From Flavobacterium sp. (GTDB lineage: Bacteria > Bacteroidota > Bacteroidia > Flavobacteriales > Flavobacteriaceae), in contig VEQT01000026.1 of NCBI GenBank assembly GCA_018883065.1, positions 1-34,722 on the forward strand: 34,722 nucleotides of DNA. Direction: 5' to 3'. The notes beneath the pieces were generated by a model that saw nothing but the letters and a program-made list of their open reading frames with translations, had not been told where the DNA came from and made no database searches. Made by a program: the position numbers and the translations under genes. Positions 1 through 8,028 of this stretch are shown here, piece after piece. Every line of letters begins with the position of its first letter. The first letter of the stretch is position 1.

Positions 1-390
1 AGGCAAAACTTTCGTTAAGAAACTCAAACTGTTTGAGCCCGCGAGTAGGCGAGCGGGGGAGTTTTTGAGTTTTAGGAAGTGAGCCCATTTTGATCGCCGA
101 AAATCCAAGGTCTTGATTTTTTGTTTCTTTTTCATCAAGGAAAAAGAAAAGAATAGTTATGACATTTGAATTTTGGTTTCACGTGAAGCCGCAAAGCCGC
201 AAAAAAATAATTTTATACAGCGTAAATACTACTATAACTTTGCTTTCCGAAATATCGGAATTACGTCTTTACGAGAGGGATTAGAAATAAAGTCAAAAGG
301 GTAGAGGTATATTAAGAATTATGCAAATTCTGTAAACGTATAACTTGTTTGCATGATTTGACATAAACACTTTTTCAAGCCCCCATAAGA
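1..390. repeat. Gene-free, inverted-repeat-rich intergenic region
   Basis: I find no credible coding sequence here. Three structured patches are visible. First, a 9-bp inverted repeat (20-28 with 64-72) encloses CTCAAA/TTTGAG (23-28 with 32-37) and CCCGC/GCGGG (38-42 with 53-57); the first arm can pair with either partner. Second, a perfect 10-bp hairpin lies at 124-133/140-149 with loop ATCAAG and no T-run directly after it. Third, a degenerate inverted repeat has arms at 182-194 and 261-273 (10 of 13 positions pair) around a small TTCCGA/TCGGAA hairpin at 245-260. The patches resemble intergenic repeats I recall from flavobacterial genomes, but I cannot verify that from this window. Confidence 0.5.
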
Positions 391-433
391 AACAAAAAAT
401 CCCTAACTACTTTATTTTTAAGTGATTAGGGAT
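391..433 (-). terminator. Intrinsic terminator of tRNA-Phe
   Basis: An 8-bp perfect inverted repeat, ATCCCTAA (399-406) with TTAGGGAT (426-433), is followed on the minus strand by a run of six T (complement of A394-399). It lies just downstream of the tRNA-Phe 3' end, as expected for a rho-independent terminator. The 19-nt loop is rather long, so it may be modest in strength. Confidence 0.6.
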
Positions 434-441
434 GTTTTCTG

Positions 442-514
442 TGGTACCTCCAGGGATCGAACCAGGGACACATGGATTTTCAGTCCATTGCTCTACCATC
501 TGAGCTAAGGTACC
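442..514 (-). tRNA. tRNA-Phe (anticodon GAA)
   Basis: Read on the minus strand, this 73-nt sequence folds as a complete cloverleaf. The 7-bp acceptor stem is GGTACCT/AGGTACC with discriminator A at 442. The D-arm is GCTC...GAGC, the anticodon arm carries CTGAAAA (anticodon GAA, Phe), and the T-arm contains the conserved GGTTCGATCC. The CCA end is not encoded: the A at 442 is followed by CA and then the terminator region. It stands alone, with its own consensus promoter upstream and a terminator downstream, divergent from coaX. Confidence 0.97.
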
Positions 515-530
515 GGCGTTTATGAGGCTG

Positions 531-561
531 CAAATATAGAATCATTTTTAATTTATCCAAA
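531..561 (-). promoter_or_regulatory. Consensus Bacteroidetes promoter for tRNA-Phe
   Basis: On the minus strand, TTTG (561-558) is separated by exactly 19 nt from TATATTTG (538-531). This is a perfect match to the Bacteroidetes -33/-7 consensus TTTG-N19-21-TAnnTTTG. Transcription would start near 525, about 10 nt before the mature tRNA 5' end at 514. It is the clearest promoter in the window. Confidence 0.8.
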
Positions 562-585
562 CGAAAACCATAAAAAAATCATCCT

Positions 586-593
586 TACTTTTG
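586..593 (+). promoter_or_regulatory. Probable -7 element for coaX operon
   Basis: TACTTTTG exactly matches the Bacteroidetes -7 element TAnnTTTG and lies 20 nt before the coaX ATG, implying a very short leader. No clear TTTG -33 box is visible about 20 nt upstream, so the assignment rests on the -7 element and its position. Confidence 0.45.
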
Positions 594-612
594 TCTCCAA
601 AGCTATTTGCCA

Positions 613-1350
613 ATGCTACTCGTAATTGATGTGGGAAATACCCGAATTAAAGCCGCTGTGTTTGAGAACAATACACGTTTGATTGCCGTGGCTTTTGGTC
701 AGGATGATGCGGGTAAGCAGTTACAAAGACTGTTTCATCAATTTCAACAGATTCAAGCTATTGTTACCTCAAGTGTTACCAATTATATACCAACTACAAT
801 TCAAGATTTAGGCAAAGAGATTCCCATTTACCAGATCAGTCAACACACAAAATTTCCTTTTATCAACCAATATGCAACCCCAAACACTTTGGGAATTGAC
901 CGAATGGTGCTGGCCGCTGGTGCAGTACTTCAATTCCCAAATCAAGATCGATTGGTTATTGATGCCGGTACATGCATTACTTATGATTATATCACAGCAG
1001 ACAATGTATATTTGGGTGGTGCTATTGCTCCAGGAATACACATGCGATATAATGCACTTCATGACTACACTGCAAAATTACCGCTGCTTACTCCACAATA
1101 TCCAAAACAAACCATCGGAAATTCAACACAAGAATCTATACACGTGGGGGTGGTGCAAGGTGTTTTGCATGAAATTGAAAGTACAATCACAGCCTTTACA
1201 ACTTCGTCTAAAAGTTTTAGTATAATTTTAACGGGTGGAGATACCGAATTTTTGGCTAAACGACTAAAAAATACCATATTTGCCAATTCAAATTTTCTCC
1301 TCGAAAGTTTGTACTACACCTATCAATACCACATCCAAAATGCGTACTAA
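613..1350 (+). CDS. coaX: Type III pantothenate kinase
   Basis: Phosphorylates pantothenate in the cytoplasm, the first step of coenzyme A synthesis; the type III enzyme belongs to the ASKHA fold (sugar kinase/Hsp70/actin). The 245-residue product has the N-terminal phosphate-binding motif DVGNT (residues 6-10), the central TLGIDR segment and the DAGT motif followed by a glycine-rich stretch, all typical of CoaX. Its length is normal for the family. A TTG at 607 in frame could also start translation, but ATG 613 places the protein directly at MLLVIDVGNT, as expected. The 3' end overlaps the next gene by 11 nt, implying co-transcription and translational coupling. Confidence 0.95.
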   Translation: MLLVIDVGNTRIKAAVFENNTRLIAVAFGQDDAGKQLQRLFHQFQQIQAIVTSSVTNYIPTTIQDLGKEIPIYQISQHTKFPFINQYATPNTLGIDRMVLAAGAVLQFPNQDRLVIDAGTCITYDYITADNVYLGGAIAPGIHMRYNALHDYTAKLPLLTPQYPKQTIGNSTQESIHVGVVQGVLHEIESTITAFTTSSKSFSIILTGGDTEFLAKRLKNTIFANSNFLLESLYYTYQYHIQNAY

Positions 1351-2584
1351 ATTCCTGCTTTCTTTTTTATTTTTTTCGACGTTTATAGGCGTAGCGCAGC
1401 AAACTACCTCGTCACCCTATTCCTTTTATGGAATAGGTGAAATACGATTTAAAGGTACGGTCGAAAACCGACTCATGGGAGGATTGTCCATTTTGCCTGA
1501 TAGTATCCATGTTAATATTCAAAATCCGGCTTCGTATTCATATTTAAAACTGACTACTTTTTCTGTTGGTGGTGCATTTAATTCCGGAAACTTAAGAACC
1601 AGTACCGAAAAAGAAAAGACACAGCGTTCTACCCTAGATTATTTGGCAGTAGCAATCCCGCTTAAAAATGCTGGTTTTTGTTTTGGACTTATTCCGTATT
1701 CAGCAGTAGGGTATCGCATTCGAAATATTGATGAAGCCAACGGCTTGATTCAAAAATTTGAGGGGACAGGTGGAATGAATAAAGTGTTTTTGGGTTACGG
1801 CATTCAACTCAAACCAAACCTGAGTATCGGCGCAGAATTAAATTACAACTTTGGTGAAATTCAAACCAGTAGTCTAAAATACATAGACGGCATTCAATAT
1901 GGATCATACGAGCAAAATGTAACGGCCTTATCCGGTTTCAATTATAAAATTGGATTGATGTACCAACGAAAACTGGCCGACCTTTCCTTATATAGTGGTT
2001 TGCATTACAATTACAATAGTAACTTAAATACCATTAATGACAATACGGTGAGTTCGGTGGCCTATTCCGAAATTTTAACGCCTACTCGTATTGATGTATT
2101 GTCACAAAACCGAACCACAGGTAAGTTAAGTATGCCCAACCAATTGTCTTTTGGAGCAGGTGTAGGGAAATCCCGCAATTGGATGATTGGAACCGAGTTA
2201 ACGTGGAATCAATCTAGAGCCATGGGAAATCGTTACGACGACATTACGGTAGCTACATTCCAAAATGGATACAAATATAGCTTGGGTGGATTTTGGATAC
2301 CCAATTACAATACCTTTTCCAATTATTTTGAAAAAATAACCTACAGAGCTGGTTTTCGATATGAAAATACAGGATTGGTTATTCAAGGCCAAACCATCAA
2401 AGATTATGCGCTTTCAGCCGGATTTGGATTGCCGTTGGGCGGCACTTTCTCAAATTTAAATATGGGAGTAGAATACGGGCGAAAAGGAACAACAAAAGCC
2501 AATTTGGTGCAAGAAAATTACACCAATGTGGTGATGAGTTTGTCGCTTAATGACAAGTGGTTTGTGAAACGAAAATACGACTAA
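1340..2584 (+). CDS. Putative outer-membrane beta-barrel protein
   Basis: A 414-residue protein. The chosen ATG at 1340 yields a clear signal peptide (MRTKFLLSF..., hydrophobic core, then VAQQ), whereas the longer open frame from 1280 would bury it. The rest is rich in aromatic, Gly and Asn residues and alternating strands, as in porin-like or FadL-like barrels of Bacteroidetes, and it ends with short amphipathic strands (VVMSLSLNDKWF). I cannot name a substrate. The start codon lies inside coaX (11-nt overlap) and the stop TAA shares its final A with the ATG of lptC. The position next to lptC suggests a role at the outer membrane, but function is unknown. Confidence 0.75.
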   Translation: MRTKFLLSFLFFSTFIGVAQQTTSSPYSFYGIGEIRFKGTVENRLMGGLSILPDSIHVNIQNPASYSYLKLTTFSVGGAFNSGNLRTSTEKEKTQRSTLDYLAVAIPLKNAGFCFGLIPYSAVGYRIRNIDEANGLIQKFEGTGGMNKVFLGYGIQLKPNLSIGAELNYNFGEIQTSSLKYIDGIQYGSYEQNVTALSGFNYKIGLMYQRKLADLSLYSGLHYNYNSNLNTINDNTVSSVAYSEILTPTRIDVLSQNRTTGKLSMPNQLSFGAGVGKSRNWMIGTELTWNQSRAMGNRYDDITVATFQNGYKYSLGGFWIPNYNTFSNYFEKITYRAGFRYENTGLVIQGQTIKDYALSAGFGLPLGGTFSNLNMGVEYGRKGTTKANLVQENYTNVVMSLSLNDKWFVKRKYD

Positions 2585-3153
2585 TGGATCTGATTCGTCG
2601 TCTGTTTTTTTTTCGTTTCGGCTCTACACTCTTCGTAGTTAGTTTATTTTTTTTGGCGCTAGTAGGATGTGAAAGCAACTTTAAAGAAGTCCAAAAAATT
2701 AATTATTCTGAATTTGCCCCAGCTGGTGAAGCCACCGATTTTAATCTCAAATACACCGATTCTGGTCGAATAACTTCTATCCTTGAGAGTTCCAAAATGT
2801 TGGATTATGCCCATGTTGAATTTCCCTACACCGAATTTCCTAAAGGAATTTTTGTAACCCTATACGACAGCAAAGGCCAAAGAACCTTTATCCGATCAAA
2901 CTATGCAGTAACCTTTAAGGGTACAGGTATAATTGATTTGCAAAGTCAGGTAAAAATCACCAACGAATTTGGTCAACAACTCGAAACAAATCAGTTGTAT
3001 TATGATCAAAAAAACGAATGGTTTTTTACAGAACAGAAATTTAAACTCACCGACACCAAAGGCGTTTCCTATGGCGAAGGAATCGATTTTAGCAAAGATT
3101 TTAAACGGGTAAATTCCCAACGCATTAACGGAGAAATAAATCAAACAGAATAA
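2584..3153 (+). CDS. lptC: LPS-export lipoprotein LptC
   Basis: A 189-residue LptC-family protein, the periplasmic bridge component that accepts LPS from the LptBFG transporter and passes it to LptA. The N-terminus has a basic patch and hydrophobic segment ending in a lipobox (LVGC, Cys29), so it is probably lipid-anchored, common for Bacteroidetes members; E. coli LptC uses a transmembrane helix instead. The body shows beta-strand repeats with the family pattern (FPKGIFVTLYD..., then VKITNEFGQQLETNQLYYD). ATG 2584 overlaps the preceding stop by one base (TAATG), supporting this start over the upstream in-frame ATG at 2557. Confidence 0.85.
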   Translation: MDLIRRLFFFRFGSTLFVVSLFFLALVGCESNFKEVQKINYSEFAPAGEATDFNLKYTDSGRITSILESSKMLDYAHVEFPYTEFPKGIFVTLYDSKGQRTFIRSNYAVTFKGTGIIDLQSQVKITNEFGQQLETNQLYYDQKNEWFFTEQKFKLTDTKGVSYGEGIDFSKDFKRVNSQRINGEINQTE

Positions 3154-3155
3154 CT

Positions 3156-3356
3156 ATGAATTACTTAAAATACACCCAATACATTTACTTGGCTCTTGCC
3201 TTGTATTGCATTTATGATGGAATTGTCAAATGGAACAACCCAGAAAAACCATGGATTAGTTTCTTTTTTGCCGCGATAGCTTTATTTACTTTCTTTTTTC
3301 GCCGCCGATTTGCCGCAAAAATGAATGCTAGACAATCGTCGGACCGTCAAGACTAA
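3156..3356 (+). CDS. Small two-helix membrane protein, unknown function
   Basis: A 66-residue protein starting 2 nt after the lptC stop. Two hydrophobic helices are visible (about residues 6-22 and 33-48), separated by a short polar loop (KWNNPEKPW) and followed by a basic tail (RRRFAAKMNAR) that should be cytoplasmic by the positive-inside rule. I do not recognise a named family. Tight coupling to lptC and clean membrane topology argue that it is real and not a chance frame. Function cannot be inferred beyond a possible envelope role. Confidence 0.7.
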   Translation: MNYLKYTQYIYLALALYCIYDGIVKWNNPEKPWISFFFAAIALFTFFFRRRFAAKMNARQSSDRQD

Positions 3357-3425
3357 GTACCTTCTTTTTTTTAAGATGAAAACGACACAAAATAGAGGCA
3401 TTTCCTTCAAATAATATGAAATCAT

Positions 3426-3458
3426 TTTGTGGTTATTAAATAGATAATTGTATTTTCG
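3426..3458 (+). promoter_or_regulatory. Probable promoter of the PpiD-like gene
   Basis: TTTG (3426-3429) is followed after 21 nt by TATTTTCG (3451-3458), which matches the Bacteroidetes -7 element TAnnTTTG at all but one defined position. The predicted start near 3465 leaves a leader of about 25 nt before the ATG at 3490. It lies in the 133-nt gap after the 66-residue gene. Confidence 0.5.
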
Positions 3459-3489
3459 CAAACTGAATAAAAATTTAACACAAATAAAC

Positions 3490-5589
3490 ATGGCAGTTTT
3501 ACAAAAAATCAGACAACGTTCCCTGTTACTAATACTAGTTATTGGCTTTTGCTTATTGGCTTTTATTATTGGCGATATCTTTAATAGCGGTGGATTTTCT
3601 AGCACATCCAAATACATTGGAACCGTAAATGGAAAAGACATTTCATTTGAAGAGTTTAGAGTAAAAGTAAGCAATGTAGAGAAGAGCGGCCAACAAGGTA
3701 TGACTTCAATGCAAGCGGTAAACCGCGTATGGGATCAAGAGGTTTCAATTGCTTTGTTAACAGCAGAATTTGACAAATTGGGCATACAAGCTGGTGAGAA
3801 ACACATCATGGAAGCTTTAAAAATGGATCAAAATATTGGTCAAAACCCCTTGTTTCAAAATGCAGCTGGTCAATTTGACTTGGCTAAATTCAAAGAGTAT
3901 TTCAAGTCTAATCCAGAGCAAGCGCAGTACATCAAAGACCGCGAAAAAGATGCCGATTTGAACGCCAAATACCAAATTTACAACGCCATGGTAAAAGGGG
4001 GGTTATACACCACTGAGGCAGAGGGTAAAATGAAATACGAAATGGAAGCTAACAAGCTAAACATGAATTATGTTGCAGTATTGTATTCTTCTGTTAAAGA
4101 CAGTGATGTTAAAGTGTCCGATGCCGAAATCACGGATTACATGAAAAAGAATGAGAAAAAATTCAAAGCAGAATCAGGCAGAGAATTGGATTATGTAGTG
4201 ATTGAAGACAAAGCCTCTGCCGAAGACGAAGCAGAAGTAAAAACAAAAGTAAATGGGTTACTTACAGGTAGTGTTGTATACAACCAAGAGACAGGAAAGA
4301 ACGATACCTTGCCCGGTTTCAGAGGTGCTGTAAACATCGTTGATTTTGTCAATGAAAATTCGGACATTCCTTATGATTCAACATTCACGGCCAAAAAAGA
4401 TTTACCTGCTGAGCATGCAGACGCCTTGTTTGCTCTAGCTCCAGGAGCCATTTATGGACCATATATGAGAGGACCATACTATTGCATTTCTAAATCTATG
4501 GGACGCAAAGCGGGCGCCAATGCAAAAGCAAGTCATATTTTGATAAGTTATGAAGGTACCCAAGTGCCCAATAAAAAAGAAAAACGCACCAAGGAACAAG
4601 CCAAAGCCAAAGCAGAAATGTTGTTGGCTCAAGTGAAAGCCAATCCAACAAGTTTCTTGATGTTGGCCTTAACTAACTCTGATGATTCATCAGCTCAACA
4701 AGGGGGTGATTTAGGTTATTTTGCTCCTGGTCAAATGGTTAAGCCATTTAATGATTTTGTGTTTGGAAACCCAGTGGGTAAAATTGGATTGGTAGAAACC
4801 GATTTCGGATTCCACATCATTAATGTAACCGATAAGCAAGACGCAATTCGTTTGGCTACTATTGCTCAAAAAATTGAACCATCTGAAACAACAACCGATA
4901 AATTGTATACACAGGCTGTTCAATTTGAAATGGATGCCAACGAAAAAGACTTTGACAAAATTGCTAAGGCTCAAAAATTAACCGTTACGCCTGCCGTTAA
5001 AGTGAAAGAAATGGATGAGGTTTGTGGTGGGTTAGGTCCGCAAAGACAAATTGTTCGTTGGGCATTTGAAAAAGGAACTAACGTTGGAGATGTAAAGCGA
5101 TTTGAAGTAGCCAACATGGGTAATGTTATTGTTAAACTTAAAAAATCGACTGACAAAGGTTTAATGGCTGTTGAAGATGCAAGACCTTCTGTTGAGCCAA
5201 TCCTTAAAAACAAAAAGAAAGCGGCATTATTGATGGCCAAAATGAAAGCGGGTAGCTTACAGGCAATTGCTCAAGCATCCAATACGACTGTTCAACAAGC
5301 CATTGATTTAACACTTGAAAACCCAAACATTCCTAATGCTGGTCCTGAGCGTAAAGTTGTGGGAACTGCATTTGCCATTGGCGTAAACAAAGTATCTGCG
5401 CCTATCGAAGGAAATTCAGGGGTGTATGTAGTACAACCAACTTTAATCACCAAAGCTCCTGCACTTAAAAATCACGCAGACTACGTAAACAAAGTAAAAT
5501 CGCAAGTACAATCGTATACTGGACGGGTAATACCAGCGCTTAAAGAAGATGCTGATATAGAAGATAACCGTTCGAAGTTCAATTATTAA
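3490..5589 (+). CDS. PpiD/SurA-like periplasmic peptidyl-prolyl isomerase
   Basis: A 699-residue membrane-anchored foldase. It begins MAVLQKIRQRS with one transmembrane helix (about residues 11-30), then a SurA_N-type chaperone region. A parvulin (PpiC-type) rotamase domain lies at roughly residues 344-450, with the diagnostic ASHIL, GGDLGYF and FGFHIINV motifs. This is followed by a long helical C-terminal region. In E. coli, PpiD is anchored to the inner membrane near the Sec translocon and assists outer-membrane protein folding; the same role is inferred here. ATG 3490 is preferred because it places the TM anchor at the N-terminus; the open frame extends upstream to 3448 through promoter sequence. 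It ends at a strong bidirectional terminator. Confidence 0.9.
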   Translation: MAVLQKIRQRSLLLILVIGFCLLAFIIGDIFNSGGFSSTSKYIGTVNGKDISFEEFRVKVSNVEKSGQQGMTSMQAVNRVWDQEVSIALLTAEFDKLGIQAGEKHIMEALKMDQNIGQNPLFQNAAGQFDLAKFKEYFKSNPEQAQYIKDREKDADLNAKYQIYNAMVKGGLYTTEAEGKMKYEMEANKLNMNYVAVLYSSVKDSDVKVSDAEITDYMKKNEKKFKAESGRELDYVVIEDKASAEDEAEVKTKVNGLLTGSVVYNQETGKNDTLPGFRGAVNIVDFVNENSDIPYDSTFTAKKDLPAEHADALFALAPGAIYGPYMRGPYYCISKSMGRKAGANAKASHILISYEGTQVPNKKEKRTKEQAKAKAEMLLAQVKANPTSFLMLALTNSDDSSAQQGGDLGYFAPGQMVKPFNDFVFGNPVGKIGLVETDFGFHIINVTDKQDAIRLATIAQKIEPSETTTDKLYTQAVQFEMDANEKDFDKIAKAQKLTVTPAVKVKEMDEVCGGLGPQRQIVRWAFEKGTNVGDVKRFEVANMGNVIVKLKKSTDKGLMAVEDARPSVEPILKNKKKAALLMAKMKAGSLQAIAQASNTTVQQAIDLTLENPNIPNAGPERKVVGTAFAIGVNKVSAPIEGNSGVYVVQPTLITKAPALKNHADYVNKVKSQVQSYTGRVIPALKEDADIEDNRSKFNY

Positions 5590-5604
5590 TCGAACAAATA
5601 CCCA

Positions 5605-5634
5605 AAACCCGATTCATTTGAATCGGGTTTTTTT
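5605..5634. terminator. Bidirectional terminator between ppiD-like and GHMP kinase genes
   Basis: A perfect 11-bp stem (5605-5615 with 5620-5630) has a 4-nt loop ATTT and is followed by a run of seven T on the plus strand. An A-run at 5604-5607 gives a shorter T-run on the minus strand. The stop codon of the convergent kinase gene (5633-5635) falls in the T-run. Confidence 0.85.
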
Positions 5635-6541
5635 ATTTTATGAGTTGGGAGTAGGGAAGTATTGTGTGGTACCCTTTGTTTGAAAAATAGTCAGTTGGAT
5701 TGGATGAACTAAGAGCTAAAACAAAATCGCCGCCCCAAGCGCCCAAGCTTTTCACCAATCCGTTAAAATCAGCAAAGTACGCTTCTTGTACGCTTTGCAT
5801 TTCAAGTACATTGCTCAGGATTATTTCGTGTTTTTGTAGTTGTTCAAGCCAATTTTCAAAGCTGGTATCTAACAGTATTGCTTCTGTAATTGAACTGATT
5901 TCATCGGCATAATTTGCCAAGCGATGCTGTTTTTTATAATAGGCCGAAATGGCTTCTTTGCTGTTTTGTTTTTGGTTTAGGTATACAAAATACATGTTCG
6001 CTTGACAAAGTGGTTCAAACGAAATGGGTTTTACAACTGGCTTTTCGTTTTCCAGTCGATATACAATTGCCGAATCATGTTGCGCACAAGCGATATCGTA
6101 CCCGCTTCCGCCAAAACTGTCAAACAGTAATCGGTAGGCGTCAACTTGAGCCCATTGCGCTACGTTATTAATTAATGTCGAGGAAGTGCCCAATCCCCAT
6201 TTTTTCGGGAAGCTGAGTTGGGTACTAACCGATAGACCTTCTTGGTTTTGTAAAAATGCAGGATTTAATTCTTGTGCTTTTTGAAGAATCGAGAGCAAGG
6301 TATTGCGAATACTCCTTTCGGAACTTGGTGGAGTTTGCCAATCGGCCCAATCGACATGGGTTTCAAACCAACAATTTCCATCAGAATCAAAACTTTGCCA
6401 ATGTAGGCCGCTATGGTCTGATGGTTTTACACGTAGCCATTGTCCCAGTTGGGTAGGAACAGCCAAGGCTTTGGCGCCATTTAAGACTACATATTCGCCA
6501 GTAAGTAACAATTTTCCGTTGCTGTAGAATTGCTGTACCAT
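5633..6541 (-). CDS. GYDIA-family GHMP kinase (probable mevalonate-pathway kinase)
   Basis: A 302-residue GHMP-superfamily small-molecule kinase. The N-terminal SNGKLLLTGEYVVLNG segment matches the family pattern, the ATP-binding loop is WGLGTSS, and GGSGYDIA gives the Bacteroidetes GYDIA group its name. It lies 8 nt downstream of the HMG-CoA reductase gene, so it very likely acts in the mevalonate route to isoprenoids (mevalonate, phosphomevalonate or a related substrate). The exact substrate cannot be read from sequence. The ATG is 6541; the stop overlaps the T-run of the shared terminator. The family normally sits next to this reductase in Flavobacteriia. Confidence 0.85.
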   Translation of the reverse strand: MVQQFYSNGKLLLTGEYVVLNGAKALAVPTQLGQWLRVKPSDHSGLHWQSFDSDGNCWFETHVDWADWQTPPSSERSIRNTLLSILQKAQELNPAFLQNQEGLSVSTQLSFPKKWGLGTSSTLINNVAQWAQVDAYRLLFDSFGGSGYDIACAQHDSAIVYRLENEKPVVKPISFEPLCQANMYFVYLNQKQNSKEAISAYYKKQHRLANYADEISSITEAILLDTSFENWLEQLQKHEIILSNVLEMQSVQEAYFADFNGLVKSLGAWGGDFVLALSSSNPTDYFSNKGYHTILPYSQLIK

Positions 6542-6549
6542 TTCGATTG

Positions 6550-7866
6550 TTATGTTCTTAGTTGTTGTACAAACGAAACTACGGCTGCATGTGTAACCGT
6601 TTCTTTTTTGAAGTGCTTTTGTACCGCTTGTCTTTCTGGTTCAGTAGCTTGCAGTTGCTGTAAAATGTTGTTTAAGTGCATTTTCATGTGTCCTTCTTGG
6701 ATACCCGTTGTAGTAAGTGAACGCAAGGCGGCAAAGTTTTGCGCCAAGCCAGCCACCGCTACTAGTTGCATGAGTTCATGCGCCGATGGTTTTTGCAACA
6801 GCTCCATACTCCATTTTACTAAAGGATGCAAATTGGTCAAGCCACCTACGGTTCCTAAGGCCAATGGAATTTCAATCCAAAATTTAAAAATGCCATCTTC
6901 TATGGTTGCGTGAGTTAAACTGCGGTATTGGCCATCTCTGGCTGCATAGGCATGCACGCCCGCTTCAACCGCCCTAAAATCATTTCCGGTGGCCAAGACT
7001 ACAGCATCAATTCCATTCATGATACCCTTGTTGTGTGTTACCGCTCGAAATGGCTCAACTTGTGCAATTTGAACCGCTTGCACAAATTTTTCGGCAAATT
7101 CTATGGGATGTTCTAATTTTTTTTCAGCTAATTCTTCAACTGGACATGACACTTCGGCGCGTACCAAACAATTGGGCACATAATTAGACAAGATACTCAT
7201 CACAATTTGGATGTCTTTCTCGGCATCGGTAAATGAGGGATAGTGTTGCGCTTCTGTCGTGATGGTTTTGGCAAATTGCTCCAAACACGAATTGATAAAA
7301 TTGGCCCCCATAGAATCTTTGGTCTCAAAGGTGACGTGCAACTGAAAATAGTGGGGTAATTTATCGGTTTGGTTGCGCAACTCAATATGAGTAATTCCGC
7401 CACCTCGGGCTTCCATATTTTTGGTAATTTCTTTGGTGGCCTCGCGCAAGTTGGGTTGAATGCTAACTATAAAATTATTCAGTTTCTCACTGTCGCCTTT
7501 GAAGATAAAATGCACTTGCCCTATTTTTTCAGAATTGATTACTTGGGCTGTAAATCCACCCCGACTGGCCCAAAACTTTGCTGCTTTGGCTGCTGCAGCT
7601 ACCACTGAGCTTTCTTCAATGGCCATGGGAATGGTGTAGTTTTTTCCGTTGATCACAAAATTGGGAGCTACACCCAGTGGCAAGTAAAAATTACTAACCG
7701 TATTTTCTATAAATTCATCGTGTAATTTTTGGAGCGCCTGGTCGGAGTTCCAATATTTTTTGAGTAATGCAGTTGCTTCAGTGGGGGTAGTAAAATAGTG
7801 CTCAGACAACCAGTTGAGTTTGTCTTCTTTGCTCAATTTTGAAAATCCGGCGATGTCGTGGGTCAT
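6550..7866 (-). CDS. mvaA: Class II hydroxymethylglutaryl-CoA reductase
   Basis: Interconverts HMG-CoA and mevalonate in the cytoplasm. The 438-residue length matches the soluble class II (Pseudomonas mevalonii-type) enzyme, and no membrane domain is present. All expected catalytic residues are visible: Glu84/85 in AIEESSVV, Lys280 in THNKGIMNG, Asp296 in TGNDFRAVEAG, and a late His393 in GIQEGHM. DSMGAN (184-189) corresponds to the class II cofactor motif, usually associated with NAD(H). Many databases label this class 'degradative', but pairing with the GHMP kinase indicates a biosynthetic role in isoprenoid formation (inference). An exact -7 element lies 26 nt upstream of the ATG. Confidence 0.94.
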   Translation of the reverse strand: MTHDIAGFSKLSKEDKLNWLSEHYFTTPTEATALLKKYWNSDQALQKLHDEFIENTVSNFYLPLGVAPNFVINGKNYTIPMAIEESSVVAAAAKAAKFWASRGGFTAQVINSEKIGQVHFIFKGDSEKLNNFIVSIQPNLREATKEITKNMEARGGGITHIELRNQTDKLPHYFQLHVTFETKDSMGANFINSCLEQFAKTITTEAQHYPSFTDAEKDIQIVMSILSNYVPNCLVRAEVSCPVEELAEKKLEHPIEFAEKFVQAVQIAQVEPFRAVTHNKGIMNGIDAVVLATGNDFRAVEAGVHAYAARDGQYRSLTHATIEDGIFKFWIEIPLALGTVGGLTNLHPLVKWSMELLQKPSAHELMQLVAVAGLAQNFAALRSLTTTGIQEGHMKMHLNNILQQLQATEPERQAVQKHFKKETVTHAAVVSFVQQLRT

Positions 7867-7891
7867 AGTTCTTTTGGTTTAGAAAAGCATA

Positions 7892-7899
7892 CAAATATA
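7892..7899 (-). promoter_or_regulatory. Probable -7 element for HMG-CoA reductase operon
   Basis: On the minus strand TATATTTG (7899-7892) matches TAnnTTTG exactly and lies 25 nt upstream of the reductase ATG. No TTTG -33 box is visible at the expected distance, so this is a partial promoter match. Confidence 0.45.
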
Positions 7900-8028
7900 A
7901 CGGATAGTAGCGGGATAATCCTTGCATTTTATGGTGAACTTCTCCCCAATTCACATTTAATCTCCTTGAATTAATTTCCAAAATGTAGCAATAATTGCAT
8001 TTTTTTCACTAAAATTGGCTGATTTTAA

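Noticed and set aside
182..273. Possible CRISPR-like or phage attachment repeat
   Set aside because: There are only two imperfect arms in inverted orientation, no regular spacers, no cas genes, no integrase, and no direct duplication of the tRNA-Phe end in the window.
808..1286. Open frames opposite and within coaX (117, 84 and 73 residues)
   Set aside because: They overlie a convincing CoaX frame, have no domain, and show the composition expected of shadow frames.
3282..3674. 130-residue open frame on the minus strand across the gap before the PpiD-like gene
   Set aside because: It crosses the promoter region and overlaps two well-supported plus-strand genes; no recognisable motif.
6530..6913. 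127-residue Cys-rich plus-strand frame opposite HMG-CoA reductase
   Set aside because: The cysteines arise from the complement of Ala/Gln-rich codons in the real reductase gene, whose catalytic motifs are intact.
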